Source: Sphaerosporella brunnea (taxonomy: Eukaryota; Ascomycota; Pezizomycetes; Pezizales; Pyronemataceae). Taken from it: a stretch of 64,000 nt of DNA. Positions 32,569 through 44,938 of this stretch are shown here, piece by piece. Under the pieces are notes generated by a model. It searched no databases. It was not told where the DNA came from and was given only the letters and a program-made list of their open reading frames with translations. The stretch is from NCBI GenBank assembly GCA_008704415.1, contig VXIS01000269.1, positions 1-64,000 of the forward strand, read 5' to 3'. Position 1 is the stretch's first letter. The number at the start of each line of letters is the position of its first letter. The position numbers and the translations under genes were made by a program.

Positions 32569-34383
32569 GATGGTTGACATAGCCGCGATGGTCTAGATGA
32601 CCACCCGACCCTGAGCATATACGCACGCGGCGCCCACGATTTAGGCCACCACTACGAGCCCGGCTACAATGAGACATTAACCGGAGCAACAGAGCATAGA
32701 AAAGAACATTTAGTGAGAACGTTGCAGCGTCCGCGCAATCAACAACCCTTCTAGACGCATCCAACTGTATTTATTTGGCTCTCCCACCCAGGCAGTCACC
32801 TGTGCACGTTTTGTCAGAGGCGCTGGCCAGCTGGAGCTGGGACTTGCTAGAAACATTCTTTGTAAGTTGGTGATGGAGATAGAACAGCGCATGTGCATGA
32901 AGGTCTTGTCTAGATCGTCATCAAAAGCGCTGTTGTCAGCATGAATAGCGGAGCGGGCGCGCCTCTCTACTTGGTAACCCCACCACTCAAAACACTCCAC
33001 TTGGGCAAGGCCGAGCCACGGGCGAAGAATGCAATAGAAAACTGCATCCAGAGGGCAATTCAGGACGTCCTAAATCCAACTCCCCCCAATCCGTCTGCAT
33101 CAATGCATCGTGCTGTGGACAAGTATGGGTTCACACGGAGTACTACCCAAACTCGCATTAAAGGTGTCAAGACCTGCGCAGAATCTCAAGCCAAAGACGA
33201 AAAGCTTAAGCGAGACGGAGCGACTGTCCACTCCAGTGAGTAATCATACGACATGGCGATCTCCCCAGGAGAGACTCACGTCATACAAGGAATGACTGGT
33301 AGAAGCTATCCTCCGTCAATGCCCACCGAACTTGCAGTCAACGTAGCGAAGAACAAGTGCCTGAAGGGGCTCATTGGTAAAAAGTTAATCACCGGCTGAC
33401 TGGATTGTGACTCCGAGCTAGGCTCATGATTTGCCTGTGGATTTGACAACCAAAGAAAGAAGTGCGTGGCCACGAAATGCACCACTACCCCTCAGAATAG
33501 ACCCAACAGGTGCAGCAAGTGCACTCCGACAGCATACAACGATAAAAGGCGCTGCAAACGATCTTGAGCTAATGATTCAGAGAAGGACAATGAAAATTTG
33601 GGCGACAGCGAGACCGGGAGTGGTAGTATGGCTACCCCTGGATCATCCTGCTTCTCCGCCCAAAACATGCCGCTTGGTGAGACCCAAAACAACCCCCGAA
33701 CACCTCGGTGACGCTCCAGAATAGTCTACAAACCCAATGAATCTTTTGTGTAAGTTCCAGCATCCACCGGCTAGCGTTTTTGACAAAATACCGTGACTGG
33801 GGGATAATAACGACGAGAAAGAGGATGAGCGCAGTAGGGCCTTTCTAGAATGTTTTTCTTTCGGTCTAATCATACAGCACTCTCATACAATTGACTTTCC
33901 GGTGTTTTCGTGCAATATGTCAAGCAAAATTCAATTTGGTTGGTTAGAACTCTTGTGGGAGTGTTCTAAATGGTGTGCCCGCCGGCTCCACTATTTATGC
34001 CAACAACAGCGCTCTTGGTGACCATCCAGACAAGACCTCAACGCACTTGCGCTTTTCTGTCTCTATCACCAATACCTAAAGAATCTTTGTAGTAAGTCCC
34101 AGCTCCCGGCGGCCAGCGCTTCTGACGAAATGTCCACACAGGTGTCTGCCCGGGTTGGAGAGACCAATAGTCACTGTTGGACGCGTCTAGAAGGGCTCCT
34201 GATTGCATGGATGCTGCAGCGTTCCCACAAATTCTTCTTTTCTATGCTCTGTTACTCCGGTTAATGTCTCATCGCAGCTGGGCGTCGGAAACTCTCGTGG
34301 TTGTGGTACAGGCTGGCGGCACCGGGCGCGTATAAGCTCAGGCTCGGGTGGCTATCTAGACTATCGCGTCTATGTCAACCATC
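32569..34383 (+). mobile_element. Long-terminal-inverted-repeat element splitting an F-box/ankyrin gene
   Basis: About 400 bases from 32569 inwards match, in inverted and diverged form, about 400 bases running back from 34383. The outer ends read GATGGTTGACATAG and CTATGTCAACCATC, and inner blocks such as CGCTGGCC ... GAGCTGGGACTT pair well. The unit is 1,815 bp. I found no clear target duplication. The centre codes for a short helix-turn-helix-like protein on the plus strand. The element lies between an F-box (left) and ankyrin repeats (right). Confidence 0.7.
32941..33243 (+). pseudogene. Pogo/Fot1-like HTH fragment inside the long-TIR element
   Basis: The frame contains KNAIENCIQRAIQDVLNPTP and SASMHRAVDKYGFTRSTTQT followed by RIKGVKTCAESQAKDEKL. 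This is the layout of the psq-type helix-turn-helix at the N-terminus of Fot1/pogo transposases (A-I-x-x-V ... S-x-R-x-A-A-x-x-Y-G-x-x-x-S-T-x-x-x-R-x-x-G). It stops before the second HTH and the DDE catalytic domain. Later plus-strand sequence (about 33601-33720) reads MATPGSSCFSAQNMPLGETQ, which could be a C-terminal remnant. The catalytic core is missing, so the element is non-autonomous. The family call is moderate. Confidence 0.45.
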
Positions 34384-34812
34384 GTGGACATTATCCCGCA
34401 CGTACCGGTCCTTGCATATCATTTTGACATTGCTGCGTTTCCGACGGGTCCGAAACTCGCTGGAAACACATCTGTCCGCCGTGATGCAGAGCAACATAAC
34501 ATCCACCTGCTCAAGTATCTCCTCAATGACGGCCTCCCGGTTGATTGCGCCATATCCGCACACCATCACATACCTCCCACCTGCGAGTGCACGCTTTTAT
34601 ACTTGGCGGCAGAGAGAGGCAGCGACGCCCCTTCACGAAGCGGCGATATACGGCACGCTTCGGATGCCCGTTTGCTCATCGAGAATCGTTCCAACCCGCC
34701 AGCCGTCGACTATCAGATGAAGAGCCCGATACAAGTCGCAACCGATTGCTGGCAAGACGCTGTCATACAGCTACTCCGTGGCATGTCAAAACCGCCGGCC
34801 GGAGAGACATAG
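34384..34812 (+). pseudogene. Ankyrin repeats of the second F-box/ankyrin gene
   Basis: The frame contains NIHLLKYLLNDGLPVDCAIS and CECTLLYLAAERG. The next repeat is in another frame as ATPLHEAAIYGTLRM, a near-perfect ankyrin consensus (TPLHxAAxxG), and the first frame then resumes with ARLLIENRSNPPAVDYQMKS and PIQVATDCWQDAVIQLL. Two compensating indels therefore interrupt at least three ankyrin repeats. The gene's F-box appears to lie at 32469-32568, upstream of the inserted element. Ankyrin repeats would bind the protein substrate of the F-box complex. Confidence 0.7.
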
Positions 34813-35354
34813 CCACTCAACAGGGGTGCTAGACCATTCAGAAATCTCCCTCCATTGCGTGGTTATCCGTAGGCTGGGTTCTGGGATGGAGTGGGGGAAG
34901 GAGACGGGAGCTGAATAGGCAGGAGGCAGGCAAGGAAGGTGTGTGGCACTGGTATCGATTACATATATTCTCATGCAATGTGGCATCATTTGTGGACCCT
35001 GGATAAATTGTATCCCCCCATTCTCCGGTTTATCTAGTCGGCATGACATCCAATCCCGACCTCAATATCACAACCTTCCCCGGCGCGCCTCACCATTCCC
35101 AGTTTGGCTCACGTCAGAATCTCTTCCCGGCCAACTGAAATGGCGACAAAATACGGCGTATTCCGACCCACAATGCCTCGCGAATGGGCGTGTGACCATT
35201 ACGGGGGGATGCGCGTTCATGACTTCCGAAGGTGGGTGTTCAGTCCTCCGAAATAATGGTCCCGGTTTTCACGTCCGGGATCAATTGCGGACTCGACCGC
35301 CCCGGCCAGTGAGTCACACTGCTTACGTAGGTAGATAGATGCATAGGCAGGCGT
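34813..35354. other. No recognised gene
   Basis: Short overlapping frames only; nothing repetitive was seen. Confidence 0.5.
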
Positions 35355-35362
35355 ACCAGTAC

Positions 35363-36001
35363 CAGGGCTGTCAAAAGTCCGGCCAGTCCGGCTTTGAGAG
35401 CGGCCCAAACCGGACTGATTGGAACGGGCTTTTGAAATCACGGCGCGTTGGGACCAGGCCTTTTGGATCCAGACCCAGGCGCCTACGGGCACCCGCCAGG
35501 CCCAGAAGTACCCGGCGCCCGGCGGACCCACCAGGCATCTGTAGTTTTTTGCTTACACATACATCAATGAACGCGAGATACATATTCAACAACCTGAAGG
35601 ACCTCCAGCTACCCCTCCATCTCCGTCGCCCGCTGTTCCAAGTCACTCAGCATACGCTCAACGTGATGACTTTAAGAACCCGCCCCATATACCAGATCTT
35701 CCCTCGCCCAGGATTTGAGGCATTCTCTGGCGTTGATCTACCAGTCTTTTGATTGCAATCGACGCTTTAGCTGCGGCGGAACGAGCACCGTACGGTTAGC
35801 GCTTTTAGTGGCCCCGCGTTCGGCACAATGATCGACCCGATCTTAATTCAGGATACCGGGCACCGGCCGGCACCTATCAGATATCCAGGTTTTTCTTATG
35901 CCGGGCCGAACCTTTCGGGCTTGCCACATGACCGGCCCGATCTGACCCACTCCGTGGGGCCCGGTTTGACCTGGCGGCCGGCCGGACTATTGACATCCCT
36001 G
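35363..36001 (+). mobile_element. Non-autonomous hAT-type element, copy 3
   Basis: A 639-bp element starting CAGGGCTGTCAAAAGTCCGG and ending CCGGACTATTGACATCCCTG, flanked on both sides by the exact duplication ACCAGTAC. The two conserved end segments of the family are present. Its core has the phrase GATTGCAATCG, also found in copy 2, followed by GCGCTTTTAG in both, which supports a common parent. The core plus strand carries HIQQPEGPPATPPSPSPAVP and SHSAYAQRDDFKNPPHIPDL, a proline-rich passage that looks like genuine disordered protein, either from the parent element or captured. Confidence 0.93.
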
Positions 36002-39000
36002 ACCAGTACCAGGAATCTCAGCTCCAGCCGAGCTTACTTTCGTGTTTGTCGCAACCACCAACAACTTCTCTCCGTCGCCCCCTCTCACAGATAGGTTTCC
36101 TGGCTCACCCACTGGCCCATTCTGAAGCTGGGCCCCCCCACCGACGGGGGTATGCACACCTCTTCGCGCAATGTCATGGTTGCGTATCAACAATCTTTGC
36201 AATCCAACCTACATGCATGATTGGCGCATCGTCGCACCCGGCTGTATGTGGTACGGACTGCTGTCGAGGCCGGCGGCGTGAGGGAGAAGCCCTTACATCC
36301 CTCCCAGAGCGCGCACCCTCTGACTACAATGCCGGCACCATTCACATGAAGTGTCCCTTCGGATAGGGGAGGCATCGGGAGGCACTCCTGTATGTCCAGC
36401 CCAGGCTGGCAGCAAGACTTGGAGTAGCAGGGCTCGACGGGTCAGCAAAGCAGACAGCACGGCGCGATCGAGCAAGCCGACACGATTCACTACGCACGAA
36501 AGTCAGGTCGAGAGAGCGCAAAGAGAGGGCCGCGGCGAGCTGGAAATCGTGCGGTCGGCCCAAGCGGCGAAGCAAACAACGCGGCAGCGAGCGGCAGGTC
36601 GGAGCGTGACAACGCAGGCACTCACCGCGCGAGCACTCGATGGTTGACCATCAGCGACACGCACCGGACAATGCCGAGAAACGCCGCGACGATAGCTGAA
36701 TCGCTTCGTCTGGTGCAGTACCCCCTTTGGCCTGACTGGATCGCCCGTGATGGTTCTAACGCCTGTTTCTTTGGGGTGTCTGGTGCGCTTTTCTTCATTA
36801 TATCAGGCTATCATGCATGGTTCTGAGTGGTGTGTAAAGCTCTACCCCGATTACGGGCACACGGAAATCATTTCCATCTTCCGCGCTGTGTATCTGACTA
36901 GTGCTCTATCGCTTCATGCGGGGTTCAATTGGTGCCATTTGTATATTGGCCTGGTCCACTTTCGCCAACACACATGTTTTGAGAGCAACACGGGTAATTA
37001 CCGCTGCACCGCTGTTCTTACAGGGTGGGGGCTGATCGCGATCGCCTCATCCGCAAGACTTTCTCGGAGCGTCAGCTGTGAGGTGGTGGTTCTGTATACA
37101 GTTCCCCGCGCAGTTCGCCCACCGCAATGCGTAACCATGCAGTGGCCCCGCGGTAACTCTAATACGCAGTTTGAACTCGGTGAGCTCTACACGGTAGCAC
37201 TTGACCCAACATACCAGACGTTGGGCCGGCATAGAAGCACGCAGGCCTGTCGAGTGCAGCCTTTCGACGCTTCAGCAGGCCTAACGCATTCCCAGTACAT
37301 CCTGCGGGACCTCCGAAACACTCATGTAGCGCCCTGGACTACTTCAAACATCTGGGCGGTCCGTGTTAGAGTTTTCGAGAGTATGAGTTGGATGGTAGGG
37401 TGAGGCAAGCGTCAGTCTATAGTGTTGTCCACAGCCCCAGCGTCCAACGAGGCCGTGTCGCCCTCAACACTGAATATCGCTCAGAGTGCCATTCTCTGTC
37501 ATCAACTTAGAAAACGTGCAGTGGTACTGGCTTTTGACTTCCGGACGTGCCCAGAAACTAAAGAATGCAGCAGAGGAATCGGGGATTCACCCACCTGCAC
37601 GGCCAGACGACATCGAGCGCGGGGTCGGCGCCCCGTCACATGGGCTGGCGTGCTGGCGATATCTCCGCTCGCATCGTTGGAAACCAAGAGATAGAGCCCA
37701 GACGTCAAGTCCACAACCTAACGCCTGCTCGTCGCGATTGCGCTATCACGCGAACACATCCTCGAGCGGCATCAGGGTTGCGGCCATTACCAAGACCATG
37801 TGACTGAAGAATGCGTGGGACCCCAAGCCAGCAATTGAGAAAGTGGAGTGGAAAGACAACAGTCCTTGAATTGGGTGAATGACGCACGCGAGTGGTGGAC
37901 ACATGTGAAGGGGCAAGAGAACGGCAGGTACAGCATGCGCAGAACCTGCAGTGCAGTTCTAATGATGGATTGCTGGCCGCGACGTCGACATTCAACCTTT
38001 ATACACTAAATGGGGACTTTGCCACGCGCATTGAGGCCCACAAGTGCGTAATTATTGAATTGAGCGATGTTTTGCGTCGACCATCTTGTTGTCTGCCGAA
38101 CAGAGCATAAAAGAATTGGCCGTCACTCCAAACTGCACCGTATATATGGGTTTGTACGAATGTTCTACCGTGGTAGTGTTTGGTTTGCGCGGTTCCATTT
38201 TCGCGTCGAATATTTCCTAACACTCCATCCCGGCAGCATCATGGGCATTGTTCCCAACGACCCAGCACTCACCCCAGAAGCTTGAAACCTGTGCCAATCA
38301 TCCCTGGCTGCCCGCCACATCGACACCACTTGTTAAATGCAAATTGGCTCTCCTAACCTCAACCGCTGTTTATACCACCAACGTACCAAAGGATGATGAG
38401 CGCAACAGAATACCATCGCTATATTTGCCATCAGCGAGAGCAGTAACGCTCACTCTTCGTCGCCGGCGCCTGATTGCGCTCGCAGCACCTAAGCACTGGT
38501 GCTTCAATAACTCCGACACAACCCCTTCCGCACTTGAGGCTCCAAACCGCAGGTTTTATATCAGCCCAGTCACTGTGGCGATAAAAACCTCCGCAAGCGA
38601 AAAGTTACAATGACCCCAATGCCCCTTAAGGTTGCCAATAGGTCGGCCGATCGGAAGTCGTGGCAGCAAGGAAAACTGCGATCGCACTGGATCGGGACTA
38701 GGATAGGACCGGAAGTTCGAGGCGCAATGATCGACGCGATGATAGGGTAACCCGTACTGGAGCCCCATTTCTGACAAATGCACGTGATGGGCTCTGCGTG
38801 CGATCACTGCGTTTGATCCCCGCGTACCGGATCATTCTGCTGATAGGACAGTGTACCCGTGATTCTATATTCCCAGCGGCGAACGCGCAGCCATTCTTCG
38901 TTCATCCCTGCTGGTTGTAACAGCATTATACGGCGTTAGAAATTGTAACGTCTTCGCGTCTACCACTGTATACGTGTCCAAACAAGCCTTGCGAGAGCGA

Positions 39001-42000
39001 AGAATATATCATTGCCTATACTACTAGCCTGACCTTCCACCGCTGTCATTGCGGACTGGTTCTTGGTTACCACTGCGTATCGTACCACACGTCGGCTGCA
39101 ACTTCCTTTTTCGTCATGCCCGTTTGTATGCTTGCTGTTTGATTGTGCTGGAATGTTCCCATAAGGGCGGGGTTGCACGGCAGCAACCACAGCGGTGTAG
39201 CGTATTCATGACTCTTTTGGTGTCATGTGGGTTCGAGGGCAGGGGGCTGACAATCTAGCTGCGGATGCTGGTTCTGTAAATGTTTCCACAACGACGCTGA
39301 TCGTTTGTTAATGCAGCCCTGAAGCCATCAGGTTTTGTTGGACGGACGTGGTTTTGTTGCCTGTATGCTTACACAATACGCATATTCGTTCCCGGCGGGC
39401 AGCATAGTGCACTTCTACGTTCATTTAGTGTCGCGAGGGAGAATCTCTCCATGCGTCCCGCCCGCAGCTGCACTTGAATACAGGAATGTGCAGCTGTTAT
39501 CAATGCCATATCATGACCTCTGCATACCAGTATAGGTATGTGTATTCCGCAAGTACCCACGCCTTGCGCTGTTCTCGGGCATCGGAATCATCGGAGGTGC
39601 GGAAACACGCAATGCAGGCTTCACTGAGAATGGTTGGGGACTGCTTCCATGTCCATTGGGCGACCAGTTGCAGTCTGCGTGGTCGGCCGGATGGCCACGC
39701 ATTTTGTTATAACCCAACCAATCCCTCGCTGGTGGTGCCCACGCTTTGATCAACGGATTTGCCAACGCCAACCCGCCACGTCTAGTGGTGTTCGGGATTG
39801 CTGGACGCTGTCACGCAACACTGAACAGGCAGGCTTTCTGCTTGGTCGCGGCCTGCATGCCCGTGGTCTACTATGTTAGGACTCGTTGCCACCCGCTCTG
39901 CCTGGCTGTGTGAAAGTGCCAACCGACCACGGCCGCCATGTGTGAGGCTTTTTACAAACGCCGTGCCACTGGTTTGGTGTACCGCGGCGTGAAGATGCGG
40001 CTATTGTGCTACATCTTACCTGACATGTCACTCTGTAGGATCGCGAGGTGTTTGTTGCAGGTCCGCGCAGGCCCTCCGTGCCGTTGGAATCATGAGTTGG
40101 GCCTGATAGGTGGAACGGCAGCCGTGAACAGCGGTTGCAGTGATATTCCTCCAATGCAGGGCATTTCTGGTGGTGCAAGCATGGATCATAGCGTCTAGGC
40201 AGGGAGAGAGGGCAGGCACGGTGGCTCTGGCAACATCATAGCACACTCGGGTAAGCCTGGGAAAATTGATATCACAGACTCCGAATGAATTTCACTTGGC
40301 GCCACCCAGGCCAGGCTGGGATACAGGCCGCGGTGTGAGAGCTCCCTGATGCTCAGTCAAAACTGCGGGTTCAACCATCATCTCCAAGGCGCCGAACGGG
40401 TGGTGTTCGATTGTTCTGGACGTGGAGAAGGCATTTCTGGCTGCAATGTTCCGTAGAGATCCCGCGTGGCTATCATTTCCCGCCATACGAATCCATATAC
40501 ACCCACCAACAGACCATGCTGTCAGGCTGCTCAGTCCAGTTGTCTCCTTTGCGACCAGAGTTCCTCACGGACCGGGGCGGTCTGCCATAGTCCAGCCAAG
40601 CGCGCCGTCGACAGAACACTGAAGCGATCCAGTCCGCGATTGATCCAGGACTGGAGGACTGGACCAGCCTGCAGTCCCTATTCAGGTAATATCTATATGC
40701 AATGAGCCTGAACGTGGGGGCGGCGCCAATCATGGTGGGACCAACATTCGTCGAAGAACAAAACATTTCTATCTCTGCCGTCTTGACTGCACCATAACTG
40801 CCGCTGCAACCTTCCTAGGCAAATTTCCACGACCTCCAAACGTCATCAACGCGCGTCTCTCGCGACTGGGCATAAAAACATTAATTGTCATCAAACTCAA
40901 TCCGTGCCAGATTGGACCAGAAGCACCAGGATGGGCTCACCAGCGCGAGCCAGGCTGAGATTACCGAGCTTGAGAAGACACTGAATGCGCTCTGCATCCA
41001 GAAACTCAATGGGATCGCGGTTGAATAGCCTGAGCGTGATGCATAGAGGAGTTTTGGAGCGCGCGGAGGATACATGAACGCGGGCGGTTTGTATATACAA
41101 TCCTTATGGAATACATTACTCCGCTGGAAGTATCCAGGCGACCGGATTGCCTGCAGTCGGTCCAGTGCATACCCCGCGAAAGGGCTGTTAGTCCCAATCA
41201 ATCTCTCGGACTGGACTGCATGATGTGGCCCAGGTCTGGTCCGCGCCCACGACTGGTTGGACTGAACCGTGAGGAACACTGTTTGTTACCTGGGGCGCCG
41301 CACACAGTTTGCGGATACCCGGGCGCCCTGCGCAACCACGAGGGCCTGCCGCACACAACCATAAGGCGTGCAAGCGCAGCGGGCTACACTTCGCCTATCG
41401 GTTCGATCATGTTGAGCATGACACTCAAGAAGTTCTTCCGCCCGGCAACACTTTCCCATGCCGTTCGCAGATTGCATACCGTTGCTGCGACGCGTATTGG
41501 AGTCCGAAGCCGCGATCTTCAAATCAATGATCGGGAACACGCCGTGTTAACCGTCCCTGTGCTTTTCACATTCAAACACCCGTACGCATTCAGCACTAGA
41601 ACCTGGCCATCAGCAGCTGGTTCGAGATCTTCATCCCTGGTGGTGTCAGCCGCTTTTCCATGGGTACTGCATGCTCACGCGGGAGGCCGCTCCCGGATCA
41701 GTCTTGGACGGGAGTCTTATTTCTACAGGAACGTGATGCTCTGGCGCGGTTTGCATTATTGGTCGGCGCTGCAGTCAACCACCGGAACTTGCTATGCGAG
41801 GGTATAGTTGATATTCCTGGTTGACGTGCGACCGTATCGTCCCTTTCTTAGGCAACGCGGGCCGGAGGGGTGGGGGTGGTAAGGTTGGGGTGTCGAGGTT
41901 TTCTATTGGCGGGGTTGGACGTGACGATCACAATTTGTGTTTGTAGACAACTTTAATGATGAAAAAAAGGCGGGGCGCGGGTATTTGGTGAGTGGCATGC

Positions 42001-44029
42001 GCAGTGGCACCTCCGGCATTTCCCCGTCCTGTGGGCAACACATTGAGCACCCTCTCCAGATAAAATGAATACTTATAGTCCTTCATTTTCTGATGTGCCC
42101 ACTTATGGTGGGGCAGATCACGTTCTCGTGGATACCTTGCTGGTCGGTAAACCAGCCGTTTCAGTTGTGTCCTACCGTCCATGCTGATCATAACCGGTGC
42201 AGCACAGTACGTGCTGGGTGCGAGTGATCGTGTGCGGTGCAGTGGATACTGCGCGGGTGATAATATCTCGGGGGTGAGTGATGTGAACAGAGCGCGGCAC
42301 ATCGATAACGCCTGGTGGGAGGTCACTGGCGATTTTCAAGAGCAAGGGCAGTCGTCACCGCTCCCGCCCTTGCCCACCCGACGCGCCTCATCCGCACGTG
42401 GTGAGATGCCTGTGTGCACGGCAGCTCTCTTGGCAGAGGCGGCGCATTCAATTTCGGAAGCGCACACATCCGCGGCAGGTGGCTAGGGGTTTGACCAAGG
42501 CGGTCAGGCATGCTACGGACGAAGTCACAGCGAGCTAGGGGGGGCGGAGGGGGTTTCTGTAACCACGAGCTACCGATGACTAGAACTCGCGGTGGGTGAT
42601 CACGTCGCTTTCTAGGATAAGTATACTCCATCACCAGCAATGGCCAGCCCGGAAACAACACGGTCTGCGCTGATTTTGGCCCCCCGCCTTTGGAAGGCGG
42701 AGCAATTCTCATCTATTGTCATCATCGTGGGAGTTTGGAGTTGCTGAGACCCGTTAGCAATATCCGGTTTTGAGTCAGTTGAGTATCTACGATGCAATAT
42801 GGCATTTGCCCACTGTAGTTTTCAGCCTACGTGGCGTTTCCAAGGTCACATAGAAGCGCAGGCGATCATCGCGCTGAACAAGGAGTTCGTGACAGCAAAC
42901 ACAGTTGAAAACACGGCTCTGCCAAGGGGAATCGAACACTGCCCTTCTCTATAAAAGATGGTTCTAGTAGGATATTGACCAGGAAGTGAGTAGGTAGGCA
43001 AAGTATGAGTTCCAGCTTGCTAGCGATGAATCCGTCGGGTTGAGTCATCTCGGACGCGTCACAGCTCCGTGATGTGGCCATCTGACAGCAATGTACAGTC
43101 ACCGAGTGCTGTACCATGTCCGTGTTCCTAGTTTTGATGGGTTTCAGCCGATATGGCTACAGCAACAGAATTGCACGACCAGACATATCGCTATCGCTGC
43201 TGCGCGTTGTTTCCGTTGTCGCTGTGCGATCCGAGATAAGCTGTGCAAACTACCCCACAAAATATAGGGATTGCTGCGTGGTTATCACATGCGCGCGGAA
43301 TATCTGGCACGTTACATTTCGGCGCGATATATTCCCACGCACAGCGGTGAGAGCTTTGCCCAACGAGTTGATCACCTTTGATCGCAGACGCCACTGCTTA
43401 TTCGCAGCGTTCAAAGTGCCGCTGGATTTTGCTCTCAGTGCAGCATTCCGTATCACCGCAACCAATTAACAAACCCAAACTGGAAACTCCCTTAGCGAAC
43501 TTGATGTGCAAGCGTGCTTCTGGCTTTCCGATCAAAAATTGATCACGCTTGTACGAACGCTACCGCGAGTGAGCACTCGAAGAATCAATCGTCAAGCAAG
43601 GTATAGATCTCTGAAACGCTCCTGGAATCAATATTCGTTGCCGCCGGGACCCGTGAACTGTCTTCCTGGTTGGGCTTGTAAGATAGTATTGCACATTAGC
43701 CGAGCCGTCTCAATCCCCAAGCGGTGTTAATCCTGCGAGCCGTCTCAATCCTAAACCGGGAGCCTAGAGTCTGAGCGAGTCGGAATGAGAATTACTTCGG
43801 TTTGAGCGACGTCAAACAGTGATTATGGTGATAAAGAGGGTGCATGATGGCAGCGGAAGCTGTTTCAGACTCAGGTTCTGGTCTGCCGGGCCTATCGAAC
43901 TCAGAGAGGCAACGGATGCTATAAATTCTGTAACCGTAAGTGCAATAACAGCAGGCCAAAAAGTCACTGGCAGATCGTAGTTTTATTGCGAAAAGCAAAG
44001 CTTAGGGGCCCGCCGGTTAAACCCTCAGA
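36002..44029. other. Eight kilobases with no recognised gene or repeat
   Basis: Frames of 60-230 residues occur on both strands. The longest are 36747-37403 and 41106-41807 on the plus strand. None shows a motif I know, and most overlap an equally long frame on another strand. The minus-strand frame at 41928-42326 has a protein-like end (HQKMKDYKYSFYLERVLNVL) but no family match. I saw no tandem arrays, long TIRs or LTR-like pairs. This may be ancient transposon sequence worn beyond recognition. Confidence 0.5.
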
Positions 44030-44480
44030 GTCTTGGCTGGTCCCGCTCCTCACAAGCGACGAAGCTGGGTAAGATCACCCAAGAAGACCTATTGGGCCGT
44101 GGGAACAAATGTCGTTTCTATTCGCCCTCGAACGATCCGAATGATGTATGTGAGAAAGTGGACCGCTCAGTATCTATTTGGCGTGGACCTCACTGGCGAA
44201 CAACGCAGCGTCGGGAGTCTGGATGGCGGGAACCCCTGGTGCGGGTGGTGCGGGTGAGGCGCAGTACAGACATGAGAGCACCTTTGTCAGGTTTCGCAGA
44301 AGGTGGAAGAAGCAACAGATGGTGCTATAGTAAGGCGCTGCGGATGCCAAGAAAGAAGGGAAACAGAAGCGATGGCCGGCTACAGCCACCGCGGATCTGT
44401 TGCCTAATCACAAATGCATGGCGGCTGCGATGCTCTTCCTAAGGACTACCAATGTTGGTGCCTAGCCCGATGGGGCTGTA
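44030..44480 (+). pseudogene. LINE 3' tail relic on the plus strand
   Basis: Frames on the plus strand parallel the end of the LINE at 12959-14110. They read NPWCGWCG, a stop, GAVQT, a stop and EHL (knuckle CWWCGTGAVQTKNHL), then RFRRRWKKQQMVL, then KQKRWPATATADLLPNHKCM and LFLRTTNVGA followed by TAG (compare GGQKRWPATATTALLADDRC and LSFLSATKVGAW). Two stops inside the knuckle and a TAG where the better copy has a Trp codon show decay. The copy holds only the C-terminal part. Confidence 0.75.
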
Positions 44481-44938
44481 TAATATGTTGATTTCTCCTT
44501 GTCTGCGTTTTGTCTGTTTCCTTACGAAAGATTCATCATTCGAATCCGTTTGGTGCGGATACTCATCGGGTACGATTGCCTTCGTTACATTTCTTTACAG
44601 CGGCAGCAGGTACCACTAGTAGACCTTGACCTAAAGTGCGGCACAGTCTCCTCTCTTTCTATTGTATGTCCAGGCCGCAAGTGGCCGAATTCCATATGGT
44701 TCAAACAAAATAAACCGCGCGCGTGAACTGGCCATCCGGAACAAAAAGCAAACGTTGGAGCCGCACCACTATCATTTGCGATTATGCAGCCGGGGCTGTG
44801 GTTGAGCTGCGGCTGATGGCCACAGGTGACGGCCGCCCCCCAATACTGCGTGGCGGTGCACCACGGTGGACGGAAAAAAAGGAACAGAAAGTGAAAAGCC
44901 ACTGGGACGAAGACACAAAAGGGGGAATGCGCTTTCCA

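Noticed and set aside
36747..37403. 218-codon plus-strand frame as a gene
   Set aside because: No recognisable motif and competing frames; composition looks random.
42920..42990. Perfect B-box-like GTTCGATTCCC on the minus strand
   Set aside because: No A-box upstream and the T-stem does not pair; probably chance.
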